A stretch of DNA of 64,000 nucleotides from Marinobacter halophilus (GTDB taxonomy: Bacteria > Pseudomonadota > Gammaproteobacteria > Pseudomonadales > Oleiphilaceae): assembly GCF_003007685.1 (NCBI RefSeq), contig NZ_PXNN01000011.1, forward strand, positions 248,001 through 312,000, given 5' to 3'. Under the pieces are notes generated by a model. The model had not been told where the DNA came from. It was given only the letters and a program-made list of their open reading frames with translations, and searched no databases. Within the stretch, counting starts at the first letter, position 1, and the number at the start of each line of letters is the position of its first letter. The position numbers and the translations under genes are program-made. Shown here one piece after another: positions 47,702-56,075 of the stretch.

Positions 47702-49066
47702 ATGAACTCCATCGTCACCTTTCCAAACCGTATTCCGGTGCAGGAATTCGAAGAACGCCGGTTCAAGGTTTTTACTGACCGCCAGCTGGACAAAATTGAA
47801 GCCATCCAGAGCCTGCCCGAGGCGACCTTGTTTGAAATGAAGGTGGTCGCCAGCGTGCTGCCGTTCCGGGTCAACGAATATGTGATCAACGAACTGATCA
47901 ACTGGGACAAGGTACCGAACGACCCCATCTATCAGCTGGTGTTCCCTCAGAAGGGTATGCTCAAGGATGAACATTACGAACAGATGGCACAGCTGCACCG
48001 GGACGGCGCCGACAAGAAAGACATCCAGGCCGCTGCCAAAGTAATCCGGGACGAGCTGAACCCGCACCCGGCCGGCCAGATGGAAATGAACATGCCGGAG
48101 CTGGACGGCGAAGTGCTGGACGGCGTGCAGCACAAGTACCGGGAGACGGTGCTGTTTTTCCCGGCCCAGGGCCAGACCTGCCACTCCTATTGCACCTTCT
48201 GCTTCCGCTGGGCGCAGTTTGTCGGTGACAAAGACCTGAAGATGTCGAGCACCGAAGCATCAAAGTTGCATGGCTATCTGCAAGAGCACACCGAAGTCAC
48301 CGACCTGCTGGTGACCGGTGGCGACCCCATGGTGATGAAGACCAAAAGCCTGGTGCAGTACCTGGAGCCGCTGCTGCAGCCGGAGTTTGACCATATCCAG
48401 ACCATCCGCATCGGCACCAAGGCCCTCACCTTCTGGCCGTACCGTTTTGTCACCGACAAAGACGCCGACGAGCTGATTGAGCTGTTCGCCAAACTGGTTG
48501 ATGCCGGCAAGCACGTGGCGATCATGGCGCACTACAACCACTGGCAGGAAATCACCACCGACATTGCGGAAGAAGCCATTCGCCGCATCCGCGCAACCGG
48601 TGCTGAAATCCGCGCCCAGGGCCCACTGATCAAGCATGTGAATGACAACGCCGATGACTGGGCCAAGCTGTGGAAGAAAGAAGTGCAGCTGGGCATCATC
48701 CCCTACTACATGTTTGTCGAGCGCGACACCGGCGCCAAGAACTACTTTGAAGTGCCTCTGGCCGAGGCCTTCCAGATTTACCGCGACGCCATGAAAAAGG
48801 TCTCCGGCCTGGCTCGCACCGCTCGCGGCCCCAGCATGAGTGCCGGCCCCGGCAAGGTAGAGATCCAGGGCATCGCCGACATCCAGGGCGAGAAGGTCTT
48901 CGTGCTGCGTTTCCTGCAAGGCCGCAACCCGGATTGGGTGCAGCGCCCGTTCTTCGCCAAGTACAGCGAAACCGCCACCTGGCTGCATGAACTGGAACCG
49001 GCCTTCGGGGAAGAGAAGTTCTTCTTTGAAGACGAGTTTGAGGAGATGAAGCAGGGCAATGGCTAA
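47702..49066 (+). CDS. KamA family radical SAM protein (lysine 2,3-aminomutase-like)
   Basis: A 454-residue radical SAM enzyme. The cluster motif C-x3-C-x2-C is at Cys160/164/167 ('CHSYCTFC'). 'LLVTGGDPMVMKTKSLVQYL' and 'IRIGTKALTFWPYRF' follow, as in lysine 2,3-aminomutases. The C-terminal region 'SMSAGPGKVEIQGIADI' may hold the PLP-binding Lys. It is longer than EpmB and differs from clostridial LAM in the C-terminal segment, so the substrate is uncertain. Options are beta-lysine formation, for instance as an osmolyte precursor, or another aminomutation. GAGGG precedes the ATG. It is a single gene with its own terminator. Confidence 0.88.
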   Translation: MNSIVTFPNRIPVQEFEERRFKVFTDRQLDKIEAIQSLPEATLFEMKVVASVLPFRVNEYVINELINWDKVPNDPIYQLVFPQKGMLKDEHYEQMAQLHRDGADKKDIQAAAKVIRDELNPHPAGQMEMNMPELDGEVLDGVQHKYRETVLFFPAQGQTCHSYCTFCFRWAQFVGDKDLKMSSTEASKLHGYLQEHTEVTDLLVTGGDPMVMKTKSLVQYLEPLLQPEFDHIQTIRIGTKALTFWPYRFVTDKDADELIELFAKLVDAGKHVAIMAHYNHWQEITTDIAEEAIRRIRATGAEIRAQGPLIKHVNDNADDWAKLWKKEVQLGIIPYYMFVERDTGAKNYFEVPLAEAFQIYRDAMKKVSGLARTARGPSMSAGPGKVEIQGIADIQGEKVFVLRFLQGRNPDWVQRPFFAKYSETATWLHELEPAFGEEKFFFEDEFEEMKQGNG

Positions 49067-49094
49067 GGCGGCTGCCTGACGAAGATCGAGAAAA

Positions 49095-49128
49095 AGGCCA
49101 GATGGAGTGATTCATCTGGCCTTTTTTT
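49095..49128 (+). terminator. Rho-independent terminator of the KamA-like gene
   Basis: AGGCCAGATG and CATCTGGCCT form a 10-bp stem with an 8-base loop, followed by TTTTTTT. It lies 29 bases after the stop. Confidence 0.93.
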
Positions 49129-49409
49129 GTGCCAGCTCACTGACATTCAGCTCAGATGCCTCTATTGCCTATTGACTTGTCGAATAATGAACAATCTTGA
49201 AGTTTTTATTTAACAATCATTTACATACCTGAAATTGTTGAGACTTCATTTAGAGCCTACCTTTAATGCAGCCCAAATAGACGCGCTTGGGCGAAGGGAA
49301 TGTTGGTCAGGGATGACTGCGAATATTCACAATCCCCCTGCCCAATACTCCTGTTTCTCGGCACTCCGATCTGTGCCAACTCTGACGACTAACGATAACG
49401 GAAACAGTG
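49129..49409. other. AT-rich leader of the surface lipoprotein gene
   Basis: No gene is visible. The stretch is noticeably AT-rich between 49160 and 49260 (for example TTTTTATTTAACAATCATTT), which is a likely promoter region. I could not single out a -10/-35 pair with confidence. Confidence 0.4.
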
Positions 49410-51299
49410 ATGTTCGAAAAAAATAAGCTTTTAATTGCGATTCTTGCGGCGACACTTACAGTCGGCCTCACCGCCTGCGGCGGCAGTTCTTCCAATTCCG
49501 GGGATCAGGGGGGCATTGACGATCCAGACAAGGAGCTCGATGGCAATTCGGATGGCACGCCCGCACCAGGTGACGATACAACGGTCGCTGCTGGCTCTGA
49601 AACAGGTCGCTTTGTTGACAGTGCAGTTGGCGGCATCGAGTACGTAACCAGTGCCGGCTACATGAGCATCACCAACGATAACGGCGAGTTCCGCTTTAAC
49701 GAAGGCGAGACCGTAACCTTTCGGCTTGGCCAACTAAACTTCGGCACCGTTCAAGCAGGCAGCCTTATCACCCCTGTCGAGCTGGCCGGCGGCGACAGCG
49801 AAAAATCAGTAAACATTGCCCGCGTTCTGCAAACCCTCGATGACGACGGCATTCCGGATAACGGCATCACAATTACGCCAGCCACCCGTGAAAAAGCGGC
49901 CATCCAGAATCCTACGGACGTAGCTACCGTTAATCTGGATACAGCAAAGGAGATCATTCTCTCACTGGCCAGCGACAACACTAGCGCGCCCATAGACGTG
50001 GTTACCCGCGAAAAGGCTGAAAGCCATCTGAATGAGACGCTGGCAGCAGAAAAACCAGTGACCAGCTGCGGAGTGAGCACAACCCCGGTTACTGAAGTTC
50101 ATCTCCAGAACAACACTTTTGGCTACATCAGACTCGAAGAGGACGATAAAGAAATCAACCTGATGAGTTTTGGTGCCAGTGATAGCCTGATTGAGTTCCA
50201 TAACGACTTGGGCTTCGTCGAAAAGAAAACGGGCACGACTTGGAGAGTAGTGACCAACGGAGAGGTGTCATTCACCGATTCAGACGGAACTGAGACCTTC
50301 ACTGCCTGCGCAGTAGGCCCAACCGAAGCGCCCTATTATCTAATTTTCAATAGCGATGATGGTGCAGTCACGCTTTACTCAACCAAAGCCTATAATGCGA
50401 CCAGCGCTTCGCAGTCCTACCTATTGACTTCAATCGATAGCCTCTTGAACGAGCTTCAGCACAACATTGTAACCATCGATTCTGAGCTAAACGCAGAACT
50501 CATCTCTAGTCTTGGCTTTGAAAGCGCCAGCATTGCGCAAAGCGGTGCATTGGAAGTTTCCGACAGCACGGACAACAGCACCGACGCACTATATCTGCTG
50601 GCCGCCCAAGGCAAGCAAATCGGCATCTACCTTGACTTCAACGGGTCCGAAACTTTGGTGGATGTAGGTATTGCTGCTGGCATCCCGGTCACCACTCCGG
50701 TTACAACTTCTTCCGTAGCTGGCAACACCTTCGTTGCGCGCAACGAAGCGGATAATGAGACGATCATTCTTGTTCACAGAAGCGACGGTACGGCTTTTGA
50801 CTACCACAATGATGCGTATCAAGGCAGCACCCAGAAAGCTGGCGTTAATGTCAGCACCTGGGAGGTGAATGACGAAACCGGTGAACTGACCTACACAGAA
50901 ACAACCGAGTCTGGCGAAGAAAGCACGGAAACCTTCCGCGTATTTGAATCCAACACTCGAGTGTATGCGCCAGATGAAGAAGGTGCTTCTGTCGAGACAC
51001 TGAGCAAAACGCAAGCGATCACTGAAGCAAGCTTCGTTGGCTCATTCAACGTGAATGTGCCAACCGAAAATACGGTTGATAATGCACTGGTCATCAACAG
51101 CGATAAGACCTGCTCCTACGATGGAACTCCTTGCACATGGGCAATTGATGCCAGTGGCAAAGCTGAGCTTTCATTTGCTGGAGAGAACGTTGTAACCCAG
51201 ATCTGGCAATTGGCGACAAGCAACGATGAGTTCGCTTTTGTCATGACCGAACCGGATCTTGTCTCTGACATCCAGCCGGGCTTCATGACCCGCAACTAA
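49410..51299 (+). CDS. Large surface lipoprotein of unknown function
   Basis: A 629-residue protein with a lipoprotein signal (lipobox 'VGLTAC', Cys near 22) and a Ser/Gly/Asp-rich tether. Next comes a beta-rich segment 'GRFVDSAVGGIEYVTSAGYM' with 'NDNGEFRFNEGETVTFRLGQ'. This pattern recurs in secreted and adhesin-like proteins of marine gammaproteobacteria. The rest has repeated beta-sandwich-like segments rich in Thr, Ser and Asp with few basic residues ('YHNDAYQGSTQK', 'FNSDDGAVTLYSTK'). I recognise no enzyme motif. I use ATG 49410; GTG 49407 is directly before it. Codon use is more AT-rich than its neighbours. A terminator follows. Confidence 0.8.
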   Translation: MFEKNKLLIAILAATLTVGLTACGGSSSNSGDQGGIDDPDKELDGNSDGTPAPGDDTTVAAGSETGRFVDSAVGGIEYVTSAGYMSITNDNGEFRFNEGETVTFRLGQLNFGTVQAGSLITPVELAGGDSEKSVNIARVLQTLDDDGIPDNGITITPATREKAAIQNPTDVATVNLDTAKEIILSLASDNTSAPIDVVTREKAESHLNETLAAEKPVTSCGVSTTPVTEVHLQNNTFGYIRLEEDDKEINLMSFGASDSLIEFHNDLGFVEKKTGTTWRVVTNGEVSFTDSDGTETFTACAVGPTEAPYYLIFNSDDGAVTLYSTKAYNATSASQSYLLTSIDSLLNELQHNIVTIDSELNAELISSLGFESASIAQSGALEVSDSTDNSTDALYLLAAQGKQIGIYLDFNGSETLVDVGIAAGIPVTTPVTTSSVAGNTFVARNEADNETIILVHRSDGTAFDYHNDAYQGSTQKAGVNVSTWEVNDETGELTYTETTESGEESTETFRVFESNTRVYAPDEEGASVETLSKTQAITEASFVGSFNVNVPTENTVDNALVINSDKTCSYDGTPCTWAIDASGKAELSFAGENVVTQIWQLATSNDEFAFVMTEPDLVSDIQPGFMTRN

Positions 51300-51313
51300 G
51301 CCACCAGGCTTTC

Positions 51314-51336
51314 AGGCCCGCTCCGGCGGGCCTGTT
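51314..51336 (+). terminator. Terminator hairpin after the lipoprotein gene
   Basis: AGGCCCGC-TCCG-GCGGGCCT is a perfect 8-bp stem, followed by GTTT. It lies 15 bases after the stop and abuts the end of the opposing HNH gene. Confidence 0.75.
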
Positions 51337-51656
51337 TACCTCCCCTTCTTCGGCACAAACCCCGCCGGCTTCTCCCGAACCCACCCCACAAACACCCGCA
51401 ACTCCTCCAATTCCAGCAACCGCTCCAGCGTGTTGTAGTGCAGCCCCAGATCGTGCTCAGAACGCGCCTTATGGATGGCGTTATGACAGGGCCGACAGAC
51501 CCACAGCGTGCGAGTAATCAACTCCTCTTTACTGAACAGCTTCTGAAAACGCTTCTTGCGATGCAGGTGCTTGGGGATCAGGTGGTGCCGGGTGAGCCTG
51601 GCAACGGGGCGCTCACACAGTTCACAGTTATCTGGCTGGGGCGGGAGTTTGAGCAT
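51336..51656 (-). CDS. Small HNH endonuclease-like protein
   Basis: A 106-residue protein with zinc-finger-type Cys pairs (C-x2-C in 'CELCERP', and C-x2-C in 'CRPCHNAIH') around the HNH core: 'TRHHLIPKHLHRKK' and 'CHNAIH'. The layout is that of the short HNH nucleases found singly in many gammaproteobacteria. The target is unknown and it need not be a mobile-element enzyme. The Shine-Dalgarno is weak. Confidence 0.82.
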   Translation of the reverse strand: MLKLPPQPDNCELCERPVARLTRHHLIPKHLHRKKRFQKLFSKEELITRTLWVCRPCHNAIHKARSEHDLGLHYNTLERLLELEELRVFVGWVREKPAGFVPKKGR

Positions 51657-51727
51657 GGCTGCTGGTCAGAGGTAGTGGGCCGGACAACAGGCTGATCCGG
51701 CCACGCGCTGCGATTCCTGTTGCTGTG

Positions 51728-52591
51728 TCAGTGCATCAGGGTATACAGCTTCCTACGGTATGTGCGCACGTCCGGATTGTTGTTGCCGAGCTTCTCGAAC
51801 AGTTCCACCAGTGTGGTTTTGGCCACGCCGTCCTTGTAGGTGCCATCCGCCAGCATCAGCCGAATCAGTAAATCCATCGCCTCGGCATTTTGCTCCTGCA
51901 GCACCTTATGCAGTGCCAGCTGGTGCAGGGCCTCCGGATCTTTCGGGTTGGCTTCGAGTGCCTGTTCCAACCCGGCGATGGGGGGCAATTCCGCGGACTG
52001 CTTCATGAACTTGATGCGGGCCGCCAGCTGCTTGGCTTTATGCTGAAGCTTTTCTTCCGGGGGCAGGCTCTCCAGAACCTGTTCGGCGGTTTCCAGGTCA
52101 CCCTGCTCGGCTTTCAGCTGGGCCAAGTCAATCAGTACGTCAAGGTTTTCCGGGTCTTTCTGGTTCATCTCGGTGAGGATGGCCAGGGCGCCGTCGACGT
52201 CACCGGCTTCCCATAGGCCATGAGCCTTTTCATAAGGATCTTCAGCCGGGGCTTCGATGTGCTTCTCCAGCACCTTGCGGATCTCGCTTTCCGGCTGGGC
52301 ACCGTTGAAACCGTCCACCGCCTGGCCGTCTTTCACCAGAATCACCGTCGGCAGGCTGCGCACGCCTAAAGACGACGTCAATTCTTGCTGCTCGTCGGCA
52401 TTCACCTTGGCCAGCTGGAAGTTGCCCTGGTATTCCTCCGCCAGCTTTTCCAGTATCGGCATCAGCTGTTTGCAGGGGGCGCACCATTCTGCCCATACAT
52501 CCACCAGTATCGGCGTGCTGGCAGAGGCTTCCATGACCTTCTGCTGAAAGTTGTCCATGTTGGCGTCAAAAATGTACGGCGAAGCTGTCAT
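51728..52591 (-). CDS. cnoX: CnoX/YbbN, thioredoxin-fold chaperedoxin with TPR domain
   Basis: A 287-residue protein. Residues 1-110 are a thioredoxin domain with an intact active site, WCAPC (Cys37, Cys40). The rest is a TPR-like helical region ('EKAHGLWEAGDVDGALAIL', 'NPKDPEALHQLALHKVLQEQ'). E. coli CnoX has lost the active-site pair, whereas this one keeps it and could be redox-active. CnoX binds unfolding proteins under hypochlorous or oxidative stress and passes them to GroEL or DnaK. It is divergent from a Lon-type protease, another protein-quality-control gene. Confidence 0.92.
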   Translation of the reverse strand: MTASPYIFDANMDNFQQKVMEASASTPILVDVWAEWCAPCKQLMPILEKLAEEYQGNFQLAKVNADEQQELTSSLGVRSLPTVILVKDGQAVDGFNGAQPESEIRKVLEKHIEAPAEDPYEKAHGLWEAGDVDGALAILTEMNQKDPENLDVLIDLAQLKAEQGDLETAEQVLESLPPEEKLQHKAKQLAARIKFMKQSAELPPIAGLEQALEANPKDPEALHQLALHKVLQEQNAEAMDLLIRLMLADGTYKDGVAKTTLVELFEKLGNNNPDVRTYRRKLYTLMH

Positions 52592-52724
52592 AGATTTACC
52601 CGATTAATAAAACATGTGATGGCTCTGGTTATGGGGCCAAGTGACTAAAAATCAAGCCAACTTGAAAAACCCGCCTTTGCCGTCACATAGGTTGTTAATC
52701 ACCCACACCTTGAGAGCAAACGGT

Positions 52725-55175
52725 ATGAACGACGAGAGCCGCAAAGACTCCCTGGAAGACTTCGAAGAAGACATCACCGAGTACATTGGCAAAGACGAGA
52801 ACAGCAAAAGCCTGGCGCTGCCGCAGCAAATGAGGCCGCAGCGAATGTATCTGCTGCCGGTGACGAACCGTCCGTTCTTCCCTGCACAGGTTCAGCCGGT
52901 GGTGGTCAATCAAGATCCCTGGCAAGAAACCCTCAAGCGGGTCGCTGAAACCGACCACAAGATGCTGGGCATCTGCTTTGTCGAAGACCCGGAGTCGGAA
53001 TCCGGCATTCCCGACAGCAAGGCGCTGGAAACTATGGGCTGTGCAGTGCGGGTGCACCAGGCCCAGAACGAAAGCGGCAAAGTGCAGTTTATTGCCCAAG
53101 GCCTGCAGCGCTTCAAGATTGTTCAGTGGCTGCGCCGCCGCCCGCCCTATCTGGTGGAAGTGGAATACCCGGAGGAACCGGAAGAACCGACCGCCGAACT
53201 CAAGGCCTACACCCTGGCCATCATCGGCGCGATCAAGGAGCTGCTGCGCACCAACCCGCTCTACGGTGAAGACGTTAAGCAGTACCTGTCCCGCTTCGGC
53301 CCGGAGGACAGCTCGCCACTGGCGGACTTTGGCGCCTCCATGACCAGCGCCCCCGGCCCCGAGCTTCAGGACGTACTGGACACCGTGCCCCTGCTCCGGC
53401 GCATGGAGAAGGTGTTGCTGCTGATGCGCAAAGAGCAGGAAGTGGCCCGCCTGCAGACGGAAATCAACGAGGAAGTCAGCGAGAAGGTGCAAAAGCACCA
53501 GCGCGAATTCTTCCTGCGCGAACAGATGAAAGTGATCCAGCGCGAGCTGGGCATTGCCAAGGACGACAAGACCGCCGATGTGGAGCGCTTTGAAGAGCGC
53601 ATGGCCAAACTCAACCCGCCAGAGGCGGTGCAGGAACGCTTCAAGGATGAAGTTCAGAAACTCCGGGTGCTGGAACAGGGCTCGCCAGAGTACGGCGTTA
53701 CCCGGAATTATCTGGACTGGATCACCCAGGTGCCCTGGGGCGTGCATTCGCAGGATCACTTCAACCTGGCCGAAGCCCGCAGGATACTGGACCGGGATCA
53801 CGACGGTCTGGGCGATGTTAAAGACCGCATCATCGAGTTCCTGGCGGAAGGCACTTTCAAGGGCGAAGTGAGTGGTTCCATACTCTTGCTGGTGGGCCCG
53901 CCAGGGGTAGGCAAAACTTCCATCGGCCACTCGGTGGCCGATGCCCTGGGCCGGGAGTTCTACCGGTTCAGCGTCGGCGGTATGCGCGATGAAGCCGAGA
54001 TCAAGGGCCATCGCCGCACCTACATCGGCGCCATGCCGGGCAAGTTCGTGCAGGCCCTGAAAGACAGTAAGGTGGCCAACCCGGTGATCATGCTGGATGA
54101 GATCGACAAGATCGGCTCGTCCTACCAGGGCGACCCGGCCTCTGCCCTGCTGGAAACCCTCGATCCGGAACAGAACAAGGACTTTCTCGATCATTACCTG
54201 GATGTGCGCATGGACTTGTCCAAGGTACTGTTCATCTGCACTGCCAACCAGCTGGACACCATTCCCCGGCCGCTGCTCGACCGGATGGACGTAATCCGCC
54301 TGTCCGGCTACATCGCCGAAGAAAAACTGGCCATCGCCAAGCATTTCCTGTTGCCACGCCTGCTGAAGCGGGCCGGCTTACTGAAAAAGCAGCTGAACAT
54401 TTCCGATGCGGCGATTCGCCAGGTGATTGAGGGCTACGCCCGGGAAGCCGGCGTGCGTAATCTGGAGAAACTGCTGCACAAGATTGTCCGTAAAGGCATT
54501 GTCCGATTGCTGGAGCATCCCGGCGAGCCGGTGAAGGTAGGCGTCTCCGATCTGCTCGGTTATCTCGGCCAGCCAGCGTTCCGTAAAGAGAAATCCCTAA
54601 AAGGCACTGGTGTGATTACCGGCCTGGCCTGGACCGCTATGGGCGGCGCCACCCTGAGCATTGAAGCCTCTCGCATTCACACCAACCAGCGCGGCTTTAA
54701 ACTGACCGGACAACTGGGCGAGGTCATGCGGGAGTCAGCCGAGATCGCCTACAGCTATGTATCGTCCAATCTCAAGCGCTTCAAGGGTGACCCAACCTTC
54801 TTCGACAAGTCGTTCGTGCACCTGCATGTACCGGAAGGTGCGACACCCAAAGACGGCCCCAGCGCTGGCGTGACCATGGCCACCGCCCTGCTCTCCATTG
54901 CCCGAAGGGAAGCGCCGCAGCAAAATCTGGCAATGACCGGCGAACTGACGCTAACCGGTCAGGTGCTGCCGGTGGGCGGTATTCGGGAAAAGGTGATTGC
55001 GGCGAGGCGCCAGAAAATCAATAACCTGATTCTACCGGAAGCCAACCGGGGCGATTACGAGGAGCTGCCGGATTACCTGAAGGAGGGGCTGACGGTGAAC
55101 TTTGCCAGGAACTATAACGATGTGTTTCAGGTTTGTTTTGGTAACAAGCCCCGAAGTGATGCCAGCGTGCATTGA
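52725..55175 (+). CDS. Lon family ATP-dependent protease, AsrA-like second Lon
   Basis: An 816-residue protease. The N-terminal LON substrate-binding domain opens 'LLPVTNRPFFPAQVQPVVV', then a coiled coil ('KVQKHQREFFLREQMKVIQR'). The AAA+ domain has Walker A GPPGVGKTS (about residue 390) and Walker B 'PVIMLDEIDKIG'. The C-terminal domain has the catalytic Ser in 'KDGPSAGVTM' (about 712) and Lys in 'GGIREKVIAARR' (about 754). The N-terminus resembles the second Lon of Pseudomonas (AsrA) more than housekeeping Lon. I start at ATG 52725; upstream in-frame codons lack a site. Confidence 0.9.
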   Translation: MNDESRKDSLEDFEEDITEYIGKDENSKSLALPQQMRPQRMYLLPVTNRPFFPAQVQPVVVNQDPWQETLKRVAETDHKMLGICFVEDPESESGIPDSKALETMGCAVRVHQAQNESGKVQFIAQGLQRFKIVQWLRRRPPYLVEVEYPEEPEEPTAELKAYTLAIIGAIKELLRTNPLYGEDVKQYLSRFGPEDSSPLADFGASMTSAPGPELQDVLDTVPLLRRMEKVLLLMRKEQEVARLQTEINEEVSEKVQKHQREFFLREQMKVIQRELGIAKDDKTADVERFEERMAKLNPPEAVQERFKDEVQKLRVLEQGSPEYGVTRNYLDWITQVPWGVHSQDHFNLAEARRILDRDHDGLGDVKDRIIEFLAEGTFKGEVSGSILLLVGPPGVGKTSIGHSVADALGREFYRFSVGGMRDEAEIKGHRRTYIGAMPGKFVQALKDSKVANPVIMLDEIDKIGSSYQGDPASALLETLDPEQNKDFLDHYLDVRMDLSKVLFICTANQLDTIPRPLLDRMDVIRLSGYIAEEKLAIAKHFLLPRLLKRAGLLKKQLNISDAAIRQVIEGYAREAGVRNLEKLLHKIVRKGIVRLLEHPGEPVKVGVSDLLGYLGQPAFRKEKSLKGTGVITGLAWTAMGGATLSIEASRIHTNQRGFKLTGQLGEVMRESAEIAYSYVSSNLKRFKGDPTFFDKSFVHLHVPEGATPKDGPSAGVTMATALLSIARREAPQQNLAMTGELTLTGQVLPVGGIREKVIAARRQKINNLILPEANRGDYEELPDYLKEGLTVNFARNYNDVFQVCFGNKPRSDASVH

Positions 55176-55208
55176 TCCGGGTTCAGGTAAGGTTCAGTTG
55201 GTACGATT

Positions 55209-55238
55209 GGGGTCAGTCCCCATTCGGGGACTGACCCC
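55209..55238. repeat. Perfect 13-bp hairpin repeat (GGGGTCAGTCCCC type)
   Basis: GGGGTCAGTCCCC and GGGGACTGACCCC flank the loop ATTC, 34 bases after the Lon stop. The motif is one I associate with dispersed hairpins in gammaproteobacterial genomes. There is no T run, so it is not a classical terminator. Confidence 0.75.
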
Positions 55239-55265
55239 GTAGCTGGCATCGGAGCCACCCTCACA

Positions 55266-55372
55266 AGTCTGATCGGTCCTGGGTGGGGTGGCTGTTTTAT
55301 GCCGGAAAAAGATGCCTGAGCGAAGCGAGTTGTTTTTCCAAAGAAAACAGCCACCCCACCCAGGACCAGACT
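55266..55372. repeat. Long nested palindromic element (about 107 bp)
   Basis: Perfect 24-base inverted arms at 55275-55298 and 55344-55367 are rich in GGGTGGGG. They are extended outward by AGTCT/AGACT across a 4-base bulge. Inside, GGAAAAA (55304-55310) pairs with TTTTTCC (55333-55339), leaving a loop with CTGAGCGAAGCGAG. It sits between convergent lon and marR, 8 bases from the marR stop. It holds no gene and looks like a REP/BIME-like or miniature mobile element. Confidence 0.8.
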
Positions 55373-55379
55373 CCAGATT

Positions 55380-55898
55380 TCAGGCTTTCTCTTTCCAGCC
55401 ATCGTCCTTGAGCACCGAGCCGACGGTCAGCAACGGCGAGGCGTCGATATCGTCGGCGTTCATCATATTGGCCACACGCTGCAGGGAGGCCAGAATCATG
55501 GTCTGCTCCCATTCCGCCAGGCTCTGGAACTTCTGGATAAAATCTTCCTGCAACGGATTCGGCGCGCGGGCCAGCAGCTCGGCGCCGGCTTCGGTCAGGT
55601 GGGCGTGCACTTTGCGCTTGTCCTGAGTGCTGCGCACCCGATACACCAGCTTGCGCAGTTCCAGCCGGTCCAGAATCGTCGTCACCGTCGCCTGGCTAAG
55701 GCTGACACTCTCGGCGATGGTGCCGATGGTCACCTCCCCCAGGTCCCGGATGGTACGCATAATCAGCAACTGCGGCCCGGTGAGCCCGGCGTGCTTGCTC
55801 AATCGCTTGGAATGCAGATCCGTTGCCCGGATCACCCGCCGAAGTGCCACCAACACCTGCTCGTAATTCTTCACACTACCACTCCAGAATAAGCCCAT
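55380..55898 (-). CDS. MarR family transcriptional regulator
   Basis: A 172-residue MarR protein. The winged helix is 'LGEVTIGTIAESVSLSQATV' then 'TTILDRLELRKLVYRVRSTQ' and 'DKRKVHAHLTEAG'. ATG 55898 has GAGG 8 bases upstream, which lies inside a perfect palindrome, so the protein would block its own translation start region. A GTG at 55874, with TGGAG 7 bases upstream, is an alternative start that would drop 8 residues. No obvious target gene is adjacent except the divergent TPR gene. Confidence 0.9.
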   Translation of the reverse strand: MGLFWSGSVKNYEQVLVALRRVIRATDLHSKRLSKHAGLTGPQLLIMRTIRDLGEVTIGTIAESVSLSQATVTTILDRLELRKLVYRVRSTQDKRKVHAHLTEAGAELLARAPNPLQEDFIQKFQSLAEWEQTMILASLQRVANMMNADDIDASPLLTVGSVLKDDGWKEKA

Positions 55899-55905
55899 TA
55901 TTTAT

Positions 55906-55924
55906 ACCTCTAATTATTAGAGGT
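55906..55924. promoter_or_regulatory. Perfect MarR-type operator
   Basis: ACCTCTAAT-T-ATTAGAGGT has 9-base arms and a 1-base centre, 7 bases upstream of the marR ATG. Size and AT-rich centre suit a MarR dimer. It may also affect the divergent TPR gene, 151 bases away. Confidence 0.7.
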
Positions 55925-56075
55925 CGTTATTCTGACGATTGCAAGTGGGCAATATCACCTAACTTGCTTCGTGTTTTGCAGCACCACTATTAACCCGCCG
56001 CCATGCGGCATTATTTCTGCCAGCCACTATGCTAAGGTCACGCCTTTGCCATTCACCCACAAACGGAAACGGTTG

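Noticed and set aside
51336..51656. The HNH protein as part of a mobile intron or restriction system
   Set aside because: There is no methyltransferase, intron or toxin-antitoxin partner nearby; isolated short HNH genes are common.
52695..54344. A 549-codon open frame on the minus strand
   Set aside because: It is antisense to the Lon gene, which has all its catalytic motifs. No ribosome site or family match.
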